From Sphingomonas sp. So64.6b (lineage in GTDB: Bacteria > Pseudomonadota > Alphaproteobacteria > Sphingomonadales > Sphingomonadaceae), in the NCBI RefSeq assembly GCF_014171475.1, contig NZ_CP048817.1, positions 2,480,001-2,544,000 on the forward strand: a stretch of DNA of 64,000 nt, read 5' to 3'. Position 1 is the first letter of the stretch; each line of letters starts with the position of its first letter. The position numbers and the translations under genes are program-made. The notes below the pieces were generated by a model that had not been told where the DNA came from, searched no databases, and worked only from the letters and a program-made list of their open reading frames with translations. This document shows, one piece after another, positions 52,349-61,580 of the stretch.

Positions 52349-53341
52349 TCAGGCCGGCGTATGCCCATGACGCCATTTGATCCACAGGTGTCGCGCGAGC
52401 ATCATCGGTGGCATGCGCAGCAAGTGCGAACGGATATAGAAACCAAGCCGAGTGAACGGCCGGATCGGCCAGCCCCAGCCATCGCGCGCGGTCAGGCGGC
52501 GAAGATAGAGACGGTCGGCGGCTGAGAGTGTCGCACCATCGCCAAAGAGCGCCGCGGCGAGGCGCAGGGCGCGGCCGACTTCACGTTTCAGGCCGTGATG
52601 CGCCGCGCGCTGAACCAGCCCATCGGTCCCGAATTCACCGACCAGGCAATGCACATCCCACAGGTTGCGCATGCCACCGGCCAGATCGCCATCGGCAAAC
52701 AGATGCGCCGCCGCATGGACCAGCATGTCGTTGGGCGACAGCACGCGCATATCGGTTGCGAGTTCGATACTCGCCTCGAGCAATGCCTGCGCGTCCGGCG
52801 TAATACGCGCGGTCAGCGGCAGGATGGTGTGGTGCACGTCGATCATGCGATCGCGATCGCGGTGGATCAGCGGTGGCAGTTCGTGCATCCAGCGCCGATA
52901 ATAGGCGTCGTCATAGGGATCGGGCTTGACCCATTCCCAGCCGCCGGCGAGCAGCGCCGCCTCCACCACATCGATCCGGTCACGGGCGACGAGAATGTCG
53001 AGATCGCCGATCGAGCGTCCCTGTCCGGCCGCCAGCCCGGCCGCGACGAACGCGGTGCCCTTGAGCAGCACCACCGCCACGCCGAGCGGCGTCAGCACAC
53101 GCCGCGCCATCTCGGCTTCCCACAACGCGGCGATACGTCCTTGCTCCGCCGAGGCACGCGCGTCCCCGAGGATGCGCTGCACCGCGTTCGGGACAGCCAG
53201 CCCCTCCAGCCGATGCGCCAGCGTGCCGATCAACTGTTCGGCGCGCGCAATCGCCAGCAAATCGGTCCAGCCCGCGCCATTGAGCGCGAGCGTGGTTTCG
53301 GGCGTGCGCAGCGCACGCGCGAGCAGCCACCCGTCGTTCAT
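52349..53341 (-). CDS. Nucleotidyltransferase of the HprK-related operon (NTP_transf_5 type)
   Basis: A 330-residue nucleotidyltransferase-fold protein. Active-site features are LLKGTAFVAAG followed by GRSIGDLDILVARD (the Gly-x-Asp-x-Asp metal site) and MIDVHHTI with a further acidic residue. The family (PF14907-like) includes nucleotidyltransferases of lasso-peptide clusters that act on a phosphate made by a kinase. The start overlaps the HprK-related kinase stop by 4 bp (ATGA), so it is last in the four-gene operon. It would add a nucleotide or sugar phosphate to a phosphorylated substrate; that is inference. Confidence 0.8.
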   Translation of the reverse strand: MNDGWLLARALRTPETTLALNGAGWTDLLAIARAEQLIGTLAHRLEGLAVPNAVQRILGDARASAEQGRIAALWEAEMARRVLTPLGVAVVLLKGTAFVAAGLAAGQGRSIGDLDILVARDRIDVVEAALLAGGWEWVKPDPYDDAYYRRWMHELPPLIHRDRDRMIDVHHTILPLTARITPDAQALLEASIELATDMRVLSPNDMLVHAAAHLFADGDLAGGMRNLWDVHCLVGEFGTDGLVQRAAHHGLKREVGRALRLAAALFGDGATLSAADRLYLRRLTARDGWGWPIRPFTRLGFYIRSHLLRMPPMMLARHLWIKWRHGHTPA

Positions 53342-54216
53342 GACGCCGCCTCGAGAGCGAGATCGGACCAGGCGGCTTCGACCTGCGCCAGTGCGCTGTC
53401 GGTATCGGGATAGTCGATCGCCAGGGCGGGGATCGCCTTGACCAGCGAGGTCAGCGCGGTGAAGCCGCGTTCGCCCATCGCGGTGTAATTGGTCGAAGCC
53501 TGAGTGAGGCGCACGAACACTTCGCTGTGCGGCACCGCGCGTGACGCGGCTGCATAACCGAAACTGGGAAACAGCAGCAGCGCCGGCCTGGCGGGTGTCT
53601 CCATCGCCGCAATCGCATCCGCGCCCGGCACGAGATGGCGGATATCGCCCTTGGGCGTGCCCGCGAGAAGCGGGCCGAAGCGTCCCTCCGGCACCGCCTG
53701 TTCGATCACCCCGATCGCCTGATTCTTCAGGCTGACCAGCCGGGGAAAGGCGTGGACCAGCCCGGTCGCCGGATCGAGCAGGGCGAACTCGTCACCCATC
53801 AAGCGCCAGCCTCTCGCGCCGAGCAAAGCCGCCAGCGTCGATTTGCCCGAACCCGACACGCCGGTCATCAGCAACGCGCGCCCGTCGCGTTCGACCACCG
53901 AGGCATGGAGCAGCAGATAGCGCCGCTGCCCCAGCGCCATTTGCAGGTTCATGCCCATTTCGGCGGCGAGCAGCCCTTGCGCGAGCGGCAGGGGTGCTGC
54001 TTCAGGCAACACGAAATCGCCGCCGATCATTACCGACGGGCGCACGACACGCCGCCACGGCCGTGCTGCGAACAACCGGACATTATAGTCCGGCACGCCA
54101 TCCTGTGGTGCTGGATAGTGTGAATAGAGCTCGGCCAATTGTTCGATCGGCGCGCGCCAGTCGGAACCGATGCGAAAACCGATCGGCCCGATGCGTACGG
54201 AGAAGACGTGCCTCAT
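53338..54216 (-). CDS. HprK-related kinase A
   Basis: A 292-residue kinase related to HPr kinase/phosphorylase but distinct from it. HASVVERDG and Walker A GVSGSGKST (119-127) precede GWRLMGDEFALLD and a KLxxK-type region (RLVSLKNQAIG). The N-terminal about 90 residues lack the HprK DRTGG-type domain. I recognise it as the HprK-related kinase A type that accompanies a PqqD-like protein. Lasso-peptide tailoring kinases of the ThcoK/PadeK type belong to the same fold and phosphorylate peptide Ser. Start overlaps the PqqD-like stop by 4 bp (ATGA). Confidence 0.85.
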   Translation of the reverse strand: MRHVFSVRIGPIGFRIGSDWRAPIEQLAELYSHYPAPQDGVPDYNVRLFAARPWRRVVRPSVMIGGDFVLPEAAPLPLAQGLLAAEMGMNLQMALGQRRYLLLHASVVERDGRALLMTGVSGSGKSTLAALLGARGWRLMGDEFALLDPATGLVHAFPRLVSLKNQAIGVIEQAVPEGRFGPLLAGTPKGDIRHLVPGADAIAAMETPARPALLLFPSFGYAAASRAVPHSEVFVRLTQASTNYTAMGERGFTALTSLVKAIPALAIDYPDTDSALAQVEAAWSDLALEAAS

Positions 54217-54485
54217 GCCGCTTCGACCAGCCCGGCGGCCACAAGTTCGTCGAGCCGCGCCGACAAGGCGCCTGCATCGCCATCGGGCATGTCGAAATCG
54301 GCGAAGAGACGCTCGGTCAGCGCGGGCAATGTCATGCCTGCCTCACCCAGCGCCACGAGAATCTCGGGCGCGGGTGCGGTCAGCAAATGGGTGATGCCGG
54401 ACGAGCGATGGTAGAGCAGCGTGAAATCGTCGAGCCAGTCGATACACAGCGTCTCGACGCGCGCGGCGCGAAACAGCGTATCCAA
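54213..54485 (-). CDS. PqqD-like peptide-binding chaperone of the HPr-rel-A system
   Basis: A 90-residue protein with the PqqD/RRE winged-helix pattern: WLDDFTLLYHRSSGITHLL strands, then helices EILVALGEAGMTLPALTERLF and ALSARLDELVAAGLVEA. PqqD-type domains bind leader peptides of modified peptides. It begins two bases after the exported protein gene and overlaps the kinase start by 4 bp, so it belongs to one operon. I recognise it as the PqqD-family partner of HprK-related kinase A. A true leader-binding role here is inference. Confidence 0.82.
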   Translation of the reverse strand: MDTLFRAARVETLCIDWLDDFTLLYHRSSGITHLLTAPAPEILVALGEAGMTLPALTERLFADFDMPDGDAGALSARLDELVAAGLVEAA

Positions 54486-54487
54486 AA

Positions 54488-54904
54488 TCAGCCGCGCGGC
54501 ATCTGCAACGATGCGAAACAGGTGAAACCGCTGGTGCCCGACTGCAAGCGACGGATGTAATTGGTATAGGCACGGTTGGTTTCGTAATCGGTGCCAGGCA
54601 AGCGCCCGCCCGACAATGCCGTTTTCACGTCCTGTCCCTTGAACGGCCTACCGGCGGGCGCGAAGGCGCCGGGTGTTCCGGCCGGGACCAGCGTACCGTC
54701 GGCGGCGATATAGCTGCCCGCGCGGCCGGGATCGGGCACGGGGATCTCACAGGTCAGGATCGAGGCCTGGGTCTGTGCCAGCGCGGGACGGATCGAAATG
54801 ATCGCCGACGCACCGACCGCGCCAAGCATCAGCGCGCGCCGGCGGGTGGTACCCTCCGGTGGCAGTTCGCCTGGCAGTTCGGCTTCTGGAATATCGTCGC
54901 TCAT
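54488..54904 (-). CDS. Exported protein, possible substrate of the HprK-related operon
   Basis: A 138-residue protein. An acidic N-tail (MSDDIPEAELPGELPPEG) leads to a twin-arginine-like signal (TTRRRALMLGAVGASAIISI), cut near PALAQ. The mature part has two Cys (LTCEIPVPDP; FTCFASLQ), a Gly/Pro-rich middle (GTLVPAGTPGAFAPAGRPFKG) and ends QMPRG. It is first in the operon, two bases before the PqqD-like gene. The unusual acidic leader before the signal, plus operon position, makes it the best candidate for a peptide handled by the PqqD-like, kinase and nucleotidyltransferase proteins. No family recognised. Confidence 0.65.
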   Translation of the reverse strand: MSDDIPEAELPGELPPEGTTRRRALMLGAVGASAIISIRPALAQTQASILTCEIPVPDPGRAGSYIAADGTLVPAGTPGAFAPAGRPFKGQDVKTALSGGRLPGTDYETNRAYTNYIRRLQSGTSGFTCFASLQMPRG

Positions 54905-54997
54905 CGCCCACCTTTACCGATCCAGCCCTTTCATATTCGTGAAACACTGGCAAGCAGGCCTATCCCGGTTAAGCATGATTGCGCTACACGACGGCCG

Positions 54998-56239
54998 ATG
55001 TTTACTGGTTTTGGTCCCCGCACATTCACCGCGATCGGCATCGTCCTTGTGGCGACGGCGGCCGTTTACTTCATTGGGCACAGCGCACAGGCGGCGCTGG
55101 TGACGCTGATCGCCGGCGTCGCCGCGGTGCTCGCCGCGGCCGGCACCGGCGAAGTCGCCCATGAACCCGCACCGCCGCCGCCTGCCGAACGCAAGGCCAT
55201 TGCCGTGCCTGACCTGGGCGAAGTGATGGAAGCGATCGTCGAACCGGTGCTGATCGTCACCGATGGCCGGGTCAGCCATGCCAACAGCGCCGCACGCGCG
55301 TTGCTCGGCGGACATATCATCGGCGAAGATGTGCGACTGGCGATCCGCCACCCCGCCGCCGCCGAACGGCTGTCCAACCCGCTCGCGGGTCATTCGTCGC
55401 GGCCGATCGACCTGGTCGGGCTGGGCACGATGGATCAGCGTTGGGAAATGCGCATCGGGCGCGCATCGGGCGGGCAGCGCATCGTTCACCTAATCGACCA
55501 GACCGGCAATTACGCGGCGGAAAAGATGCGCGTCGATTTCGTCGCCAATGCGAGCCACGAACTGCGCACGCCGCTCGCGTCGATCCTTGGATATATCGAG
55601 ACGCTGGGCGACGAGAAGGCGGGCGAAGACGCGCAAGTGCGCAACCGCTTCCTCAAGATCATGTTCGATGAAGCACGCCGCATGCAGCGGCTGGTCGAGG
55701 ACCTCATCTCGCTGAGCCGGATCGAGGCGGAGAAATACCGCCTGCCCGATCGCGCGGTCGATCTTGCCGCGCTGATCGGCGAGGTTCGCACCGAATTCCA
55801 TGATGGACAGGACGGCCGCGGCGACATTATCGCCGAGATCGAAGCGGATGTACCGCCGGTCGCGGGCGATCAGGCACAGTTGAGCCAGGTGCTGCACAAT
55901 CTGATCGGCAATGCGAAAAAATATGGCCGCGCCGGCGCGCCCGTTTCGGTCCGGCTGTGGCGCGATCAGACCAACATGGTGCGAATCAGCGTCGCGGATC
56001 AGGGCGACGGCATCGCGCCCGAACATATCCCGCGCCTGACCGAGCGATTCTACCGCGTCGATCCGGGCCGCAGCCGCGCCGCGGGCGGCACCGGGCTTGG
56101 CCTTGCGATCGTCAAGCATATCGTCGAGCGGCATCGTGGGCGGCTGGATATCGCCAGCACGCTCGGCAAGGGCACGACAGTGACGATTTTGTTACCCGCA
56201 CATCAGGCGCAGGCCGGAGCCGCTGTCACAAAAGCGTAA
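54998..56239 (+). CDS. phoR: Phosphate regulon sensor histidine kinase
   Basis: A 413-residue kinase. Two TM segments (about 8-26 and 31-48) anchor it, then a PAS-like domain (MEAIVEPVLIVTDGRVSHAN), HisKA with His187 in NASHELRTPLAS, and an ATPase domain with NLIGNAKKYG, DQGDGI and GGTGLGLAIV. Domain order and the following pst operon identify it as PhoR, which with PstSCAB-PhoU senses phosphate and phosphorylates PhoB. The last 17 bases overlap the Pho box. It is divergent from the HprK-related operon, 93 bp away. Confidence 0.93.
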   Translation: MFTGFGPRTFTAIGIVLVATAAVYFIGHSAQAALVTLIAGVAAVLAAAGTGEVAHEPAPPPPAERKAIAVPDLGEVMEAIVEPVLIVTDGRVSHANSAARALLGGHIIGEDVRLAIRHPAAAERLSNPLAGHSSRPIDLVGLGTMDQRWEMRIGRASGGQRIVHLIDQTGNYAAEKMRVDFVANASHELRTPLASILGYIETLGDEKAGEDAQVRNRFLKIMFDEARRMQRLVEDLISLSRIEAEKYRLPDRAVDLAALIGEVRTEFHDGQDGRGDIIAEIEADVPPVAGDQAQLSQVLHNLIGNAKKYGRAGAPVSVRLWRDQTNMVRISVADQGDGIAPEHIPRLTERFYRVDPGRSRAAGGTGLGLAIVKHIVERHRGRLDIASTLGKGTTVTILLPAHQAQAGAAVTKA

Positions 56240-56251
56240 CCGTATTGTCAC
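56223..56251 (+). promoter_or_regulatory. Pho box with three half-sites
   Basis: CTGTCAC, GCGTAAC and TTGTCAC lie at 56223-56229, 56234-56240 and 56245-56251, each step 11 bp, the spacing of PhoB half-sites (consensus CTGTCAT). First and third match best. It ends 71 bp before the pstS start and overlaps the phoR 3' end, so PhoB should activate pstS here. Confidence 0.8.
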
Positions 56252-56322
56252 ACAGGCGCCTCCATCACGGTGCTAGCGCGATCCGGCGAGTCGATCCGAC
56301 CTCGCTCTGCCTGAGGGGTTCC

Positions 56323-57372
56323 ATGTTCAAGAACATCGCGCTTATCGCCGTTTCCGCGCTCGCGCTCGCGGCCTGCCAGGATCAGGCCAATGGCGGTGGC
56401 GCCGGATCGCGCGACCAGATCAAGGCGGTCGGGTCGTCGACGGTCTATCCGTTCACGACGATCGTTGCCGAACAGTTCGTCAACAAGAACCCGGGCATGA
56501 AGGCGCCGGTGATCGAATCGACCGGTACGGGCGCCGGCATGAAGCTTTTCTGCGCCGGTGTCGGCGCCGCGCATCCGGATATCGAAGCCGCGTCGCGCCG
56601 CATGAAGGCGTCGGAATATGCCAGCTGCAAAGCGCACGGCGTCAGCGACATCATCGAAATCCAGGTCGGACTGGACGGCATCGCTTTTGCCGAGGCGAAG
56701 AACGGGCCGAAGCTGCAGCTGAGCCCTGCCGATCTCTACAAGGCGCTCGCCGCCAAGCCCGAAGGCAAGACCAACGCGTACAAGACGTGGAAGGACGTCA
56801 ACCCGGCACTGCCGGCGATTCCGATCCAGGTTTACGGCCCGCCCTCGACCAGCGGCACGCGCGATGCGCTGACCGAACTGATCCTCGACAAGGGTTGCGC
56901 CGAGGTGACGCCGAGCGTCAAGGCGCTGAAGGATAGCGACAAGGATGCTTATGCCGCCGCTTGCAACCGCATCCGCGAAGACGGCGCCTATATCGACGCC
57001 GGCGAGAACGACAATCTGATCGTCCAGAAGCTGCAATCGAACCCCAATGCGGTCGGCATCTTCGGTTATTCCTATCTTGAGGAGAATATCGACAACCTCA
57101 ACGGCGTGCCGTTGAACGGGGTCGCGCCGACCTATGAGACGATCGCGCAGAACCAGTATCCCGGTTCGCGGCCGCTCTATATCTACGTCAAGAAGGCGCA
57201 TCTGGCGGCGATCCCTGGCTTGCAGAAATTCCTCGATGAATATGTCGCGGCGTGGAACCCGGGCGGTCCGTTGACCGCCAAGGGCCTGATCGCCTCGCCA
57301 CAGGATGTGCGGACCAGTTCGGCCGCGATCGTCAAGGCGGCGACGCTGCTCGATCCAACCGTACTGAAATAA
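56323..57372 (+). CDS. pstS: Phosphate-binding lipoprotein of the Pst transporter
   Basis: A 349-residue phosphate-binding protein. ATG 56323 starts a lipoprotein signal with lipobox LAAC (about residue 18). Phosphate-contact stretches are AVGSSTVYPF, VIESTGTGAG and STSGTRDALTELI. Length is typical. It collects phosphate in the periplasm for PstCAB. The three-half-site Pho box lies just upstream and pstC starts 58 bp downstream. Confidence 0.95.
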   Translation: MFKNIALIAVSALALAACQDQANGGGAGSRDQIKAVGSSTVYPFTTIVAEQFVNKNPGMKAPVIESTGTGAGMKLFCAGVGAAHPDIEAASRRMKASEYASCKAHGVSDIIEIQVGLDGIAFAEAKNGPKLQLSPADLYKALAAKPEGKTNAYKTWKDVNPALPAIPIQVYGPPSTSGTRDALTELILDKGCAEVTPSVKALKDSDKDAYAAACNRIREDGAYIDAGENDNLIVQKLQSNPNAVGIFGYSYLEENIDNLNGVPLNGVAPTYETIAQNQYPGSRPLYIYVKKAHLAAIPGLQKFLDEYVAAWNPGGPLTAKGLIASPQDVRTSSAAIVKAATLLDPTVLK

Positions 57373-57430
57373 TGATATCGGGCTCCGATCCAATGACCGG
57401 AGCGCATCCTCCGACACGAGACTTTTCGCG

Positions 57431-58807
57431 TTGTCCACGCTTGCCCTTCTATTCCTGATTGCCGGACTTGGCCTGATCGCCTGGTTGTCCGCGCGCGTCC
57501 GCGCGGTCAGTTTCCGCCGCGACAGCAGCGCCCGGTTCAGCTCGCTGCCGTCACATCACGGCACCTATGTCGCGCTGTGGACGCTGCTGCCCGCCGCGCT
57601 GTTCATCGCGGTCTGGTCGTCGGTCTCGCCTGCGCTGGTCACCGATACAGTGCTGACTTCGCCTGCTGCCGCGCAACTGCCGCCGCCGGGCTTCGAGCGC
57701 GCCGCGGTGCTGTCGGAGGCGCGCAACATCGCCAATGGCCGCACTTTCGGATCATTCAATCCGATCGCGCAGCAACTCGCCCCGGCCTATGGCGCTGCGC
57801 AATCGCGCTATGACTGGATCGGCACGGCCGCCGCGCTGCTGCTCGCCTTTGCCGCGGGCGCCTGGGCCTATCTGCGCATCAAGCCCGACTTCCGCGCACG
57901 CACGAGGGTCGAGCGGGTGGTGATGCTGTTGCTGCTTGGCGCGTCGCTGATCGCGATCCTGACCACGGTCGGCATCGTCGCCTCTTTGTTGTTCGAATCC
58001 TGGCGTTTCTTCCAGATCGTGCCGATCGGCGATTTCCTGTTCGGCACGCATTGGAGCCCGCAGGTCATTCCGGCGAACGACCCGGGCAGTGCGCTTGGCG
58101 CGGTGCCGTTGTTCTGGGGTACTTTCTTCATCGGCGCGGTGATCGCGATGATTGTCGCAATCCCGTTCGGCCTGATGAGCGCGATCTATCTGACGCAATA
58201 TGCGGCGCCGCGCGTGCGCCGCTGGATGAAGCCGATCCTCGAGATGCTCGCCGGCGTGCCGACCGTGGTTTATGGATATTTCGCCGCTTTGACCGTTGCC
58301 CCCGCGGTACGCGATCTCGCCGTGTCGCTCGGCGTGACCTGGGCCAGTTCGGAAAGCGCGCTCGCCGCCGGACTGGTGATGGGCGTGATGATCATCCCGT
58401 TCGTGTCGTCGATGGCGGATGATTCGATCGCCGCCGTGCCCTCGTCGATGCGCGACGGCAGCCTGGCGATGGGCGCGACGCCATCGGAGACGATCCGAAA
58501 AGTGCTGCTGCCCGCCGCGCTGCCGGGTGTGGTCGGCGGCGTGCTGCTGGCGATCTCCAGGGCGATCGGCGAAACGATGATCGTGGTGATGGCCGCGTCG
58601 GGCGTCGCCACATTGTCGCTCAATCCATTCGCCAGCGCGACCACCGTAACCAAGCAGATCGTCGATTTGCTGACCGGCGAGGCCGAGTTCGACAGCGCCA
58701 AGACGCTTGCCGCCTTTGCGCTGGGGCTGACCTTGTTCGTCGTCACCCTGCTGCTCAACATCATCGCGCTGACCGTCGTCAAACGGTACCGGGAAGCATA
58801 TGAATAG
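57431..58807 (+). CDS. pstC: Phosphate ABC transporter permease
   Basis: A 458-residue permease with a TTG start at 57431, longer than E. coli PstC (319) because of an N-terminal extension of about 150 residues with extra TM segments (STLALLFLIAGLGLIAWL, YVALWTLLPAALFIAVW). The transporter core has FFIGAVIAMIVAIPFGLM, PTVVYGYFAALTVAP and the EAA loop region AIPSSMRDGSLAMGATPSET-like sequence. pstA starts inside its 3' end (8-bp overlap), so translation is coupled. The weak ribosome site before TTG is noted. Confidence 0.93.
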   Translation: MSTLALLFLIAGLGLIAWLSARVRAVSFRRDSSARFSSLPSHHGTYVALWTLLPAALFIAVWSSVSPALVTDTVLTSPAAAQLPPPGFERAAVLSEARNIANGRTFGSFNPIAQQLAPAYGAAQSRYDWIGTAAALLLAFAAGAWAYLRIKPDFRARTRVERVVMLLLLGASLIAILTTVGIVASLLFESWRFFQIVPIGDFLFGTHWSPQVIPANDPGSALGAVPLFWGTFFIGAVIAMIVAIPFGLMSAIYLTQYAAPRVRRWMKPILEMLAGVPTVVYGYFAALTVAPAVRDLAVSLGVTWASSESALAAGLVMGVMIIPFVSSMADDSIAAVPSSMRDGSLAMGATPSETIRKVLLPAALPGVVGGVLLAISRAIGETMIVVMAASGVATLSLNPFASATTVTKQIVDLLTGEAEFDSAKTLAAFALGLTLFVVTLLLNIIALTVVKRYREAYE

Positions 58808-60098
58808 CGTGTCCTCCACCCTTGCCGGCGGCGCATCGGATCGCGTGCCGGACCGCGCACCGACCGACTGGCGGACCGACGCGATGCAGCGCCGCATCCG
58901 CCGTCGTTACGGTGCCGAGCGTCGCTTCAAGCTGCTTGGGCTGTGCGCGGTGCTGGTCTCGGCGGGATTCCTCGCTTTCCTGCTGGTGACGATGTTCCTC
59001 AACGGCGCAAGCGGTTTTACGCAAAGCGAAATCAAGCTGCCGATCGATTTTCCGCGATCGAGCGTGATGCTCGATCCGGCGCTGCTCACCGGCAAGGATG
59101 CCGATGCCGCGCTGGCCGCAGCGGGCCTGGAAAAAGCCACCGACGACGCGGCGGTCGCCGCGTTCGGCCCCGGCGGCGACAAGCTGTTATCAGACGGCGC
59201 GTGGTTGCGTGTGCGTGACTCGGTGAAGGCCGATCCCACATTGCTGGCCACGCGAGCGGTCATCTCCGTTCCTGCCTCCGCCGCGATCGATATCGCAGTA
59301 AAAGGCGAAGGCGGGGCCGACGCGGAAAAGCTCGCCGCACGGCTTCAGGCGCGCGGGCTGATGACGACCGGCTTCAATCCGTGGTTCCTGACCAATTCGG
59401 ATTCGACCGACCCGACCATGGTCGGCATCTGGGGCGCGCTGAAAGGCTCCTTGTTCACGATGCTCGTGACCTTGTTGCTCGCCTTCCCGATCGGCGTGCT
59501 GTCGGCACTCTATCTCGAGGAATATGCGCCGAGGAATCGCTGGACCGACCTGATCGAAGTGTCGATCAACAACCTCGCCGCGGTGCCGTCGATCATCTTC
59601 GGCTTGCTTGGCCTCGCCGTGTTTCTCGGCACGTTCAACCTGCCGCGTTCGGCGGCGTTGGTCGGCGGGCTGACACTCGCGCTGATGACCATGCCGGTGA
59701 TCGTCATCGCCGGCAGGAACGCGATCAAGTCGGTGCCGCCATCGATCCGCGACGCAGCACTCGCGGTCGGCGCGAGCCCGATCCAGGTCGTATTCCACCA
59801 CGTTCTGCCGCTTGCCCTGCCCGGCATCCTGACCGGCACGATCATCGGCATGGCGCGTGCGCTGGGCGAGACCGCGCCGCTGCTGATGATCGGCATGCGC
59901 GCCTTCATGGTATCGCCGCCCGAACGACTGACCGACCCGTCGACCGTATTGCCGGTGCAGATCTTCCTGTGGTCCGACCAGGTCAATCGCGGCTTTGTCG
60001 AAAAGACCAGCGCGGCGATCATCGTCCTGCTGGTGTTCCTGCTCGCGATGAACGGGCTTGCCATCTACCTCCGCAACAAATTCGAGACCCGCTGGTGA
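58800..60098 (+). CDS. pstA: Phosphate ABC transporter permease
   Basis: A 432-residue permease, longer than E. coli PstA (296) by an N-terminal soluble leader and a periplasmic domain of about 150 residues ([20 protein letters not shown]) after TM1. The core has [41 protein letters not shown] and the EAA motif [20 protein letters not shown] 58800 overlaps pstC by 8 bp; the stop overlaps the pstB start (TGATG). With PstC it forms the membrane channel of the phosphate importer. Confidence 0.94.
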   Translation: MNSVSSTLAGGASDRVPDRAPTDWRTDAMQRRIRRRYGAERRFKLLGLCAVLVSAGFLAFLLVTMFLNGASGFTQSEIKLPIDFPRSSVMLDPALLTGKDADAALAAAGLEKATDDAAVAAFGPGGDKLLSDGAWLRVRDSVKADPTLLATRAVISVPASAAIDIAVKGEGGADAEKLAARLQARGLMTTGFNPWFLTNSDSTDPTMVGIWGALKGSLFTMLVTLLLAFPIGVLSALYLEEYAPRNRWTDLIEVSINNLAAVPSIIFGLLGLAVFLGTFNLPRSAALVGGLTLALMTMPVIVIAGRNAIKSVPPSIRDAALAVGASPIQVVFHHVLPLALPGILTGTIIGMARALGETAPLLMIGMRAFMVSPPERLTDPSTVLPVQIFLWSDQVNRGFVEKTSAAIIVLLVFLLAMNGLAIYLRNKFETRW

Positions 60099-60865
60099 TG
60101 ACCGAACAACATCTTAAGATCACCGCCCGCAACGTGAACGTCTTCTATGGCGCGAAACAGGCGATCACCGACGTTTCGATCGATGTCGATCAGGACAATG
60201 TAACCGCCTTTATCGGCCCGTCGGGCTGCGGCAAATCGACCTTTCTGCGCACGCTCAATCGGATGAACGACACCGTCGCCAGCGCACGGGTCGAGGGTGA
60301 TATCCGGCTCGACGGCGAGGACATCTATGCATCCTCGATGGACGTGGTGCAGTTGCGCGCTCGCGTGGGTATGGTGTTCCAGAAGCCCAATCCATTCCCC
60401 AAGTCGATCTACGAGAATGTCGCCTATGGCCCGCGCATCCACGGGCTGGCCGGGAGCAAGACCAATCTCGACGGGATCGTCGAACAGTCGCTGAAGCGTG
60501 CCGGCCTGTGGGATGAGGTCAAGGACCGCCTGACCGAAAGCGGCACCGCGCTATCGGGCGGCCAGCAGCAACGGCTGTGCATCGCGCGCGCGATCGCGGT
60601 CGACCCGGAAGTGATCCTGATGGACGAGCCCTGTTCGGCGCTCGACCCGATCGCGACGGCGAAGATCGAGGAACTGATCCACGAACTGCGCGGCCGTTAT
60701 GCGATCGTCATTGTCACGCACAACATGCAGCAGGCCGCGCGCGTCTCGCAAAAGACCGCCTTCTTCCATCTTGGCACGCTGGTCGAATATGGTGCGACCT
60801 CGGACATCTTCACCAATCCGCGCCAGGAGCGGACCAAGGACTATATCACCGGCCGATACGGCTGA
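60098..60865 (+). CDS. pstB: Phosphate ABC transporter ATP-binding protein
   Basis: A 255-residue ABC ATPase. Walker [11 protein letters not shown]-loop [12 protein letters not shown], signature [16 protein letters not shown], Walker [14 protein letters not shown] and switch His [11 protein letters not shown] are all present. The [15 protein letters not shown] stretch is diagnostic of PstB. ATG 60098 shares one base with the pstA stop. It energises phosphate uptake and passes the phosphate status to PhoR via PhoU. Confidence 0.97.
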   Translation: MTEQHLKITARNVNVFYGAKQAITDVSIDVDQDNVTAFIGPSGCGKSTFLRTLNRMNDTVASARVEGDIRLDGEDIYASSMDVVQLRARVGMVFQKPNPFPKSIYENVAYGPRIHGLAGSKTNLDGIVEQSLKRAGLWDEVKDRLTESGTALSGGQQQRLCIARAIAVDPEVILMDEPCSALDPIATAKIEELIHELRGRYAIVIVTHNMQQAARVSQKTAFFHLGTLVEYGATSDIFTNPRQERTKDYITGRYG

Positions 60866-60881
60866 TCATGGGACCAATGTT

Positions 60882-61577
60882 GTGAGTGACCATACGGTAA
60901 AGGCTTTCGACGAAGATATCGGCGAACTGCGCGGGTTGATCGCGCAGATGGGCGGATTGGCCGAACAGGCGATCGGCGCCGCGATCGACGCGCTGCAACG
61001 CCATGATCTCGCCGCCGCGGCCAAGGTCGTCGCCGGCGACAAGCAGATCGACGCGATCGAAATGCAGGTCGAACAGCTCGCGGTGCGCATCATCGCGCTG
61101 CGCGCGCCGATGGCTGACGATCTGCGCGAGGTCGTCGCCGCGCTGAAGATCGCCAGCGTGGTCGAACGCATCGGTGATTACGCCAAGAACATCGCCAAGC
61201 GCGTGCCCGAGATCGACGCCCATAGCGAGATCGAGCCGCTATCGATCCTGCCCGCCATGGCCAATCTGGCCAAGGCGATGGTCCATGACGTGCTCGACGC
61301 GTTCGCCGCGCGCGACGCCCAGGCCGCCGTGGAAGTGTGCGAACGCGACCGCGCAGTCGACGATTTCTACAACAGCCTGTTCCGGGTGTTCGTCACGCAC
61401 ATGATGGAGAACCCCAAGACGATCGGTCAGGTCGCGCAATTGTTGTTCATCGCCAAAAATCTCGAACGGGTCGGCGATCACGCCACCAATGTTGCCGAGA
61501 TGGTTTATTATGCCGCGACGGGCGAACATATGGCCGAACGGGACCGTAGTTCGCTGATCACGAACGAGGAGGTTTAA
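60882..61577 (+). CDS. phoU: Phosphate signalling protein PhoU
   Basis: A 231-residue all-helical protein from GTG 60882 with GGGA about 15 bases before it. Two related three-helix halves carry the PhoU metal-site patterns DDLREVVAALKIASVVERIGDYAKNIA-type and IAKNLERVGDHATNVAEMVYY (ExxGD). PhoU links PstSCAB to PhoR and holds the regulon off when phosphate is plentiful. It lies 16 bp after pstB and four bases before phoB. Confidence 0.95.
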   Translation: MSDHTVKAFDEDIGELRGLIAQMGGLAEQAIGAAIDALQRHDLAAAAKVVAGDKQIDAIEMQVEQLAVRIIALRAPMADDLREVVAALKIASVVERIGDYAKNIAKRVPEIDAHSEIEPLSILPAMANLAKAMVHDVLDAFAARDAQAAVEVCERDRAVDDFYNSLFRVFVTHMMENPKTIGQVAQLLFIAKNLERVGDHATNVAEMVYYAATGEHMAERDRSSLITNEEV

Positions 61578-61580
61578 GTC

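Noticed and set aside
52349..54904. Complete lasso-peptide gene cluster
   Set aside because: No asparagine-synthetase-like cyclase, no transglutaminase-like protease and no short precursor are seen in or near the operon.
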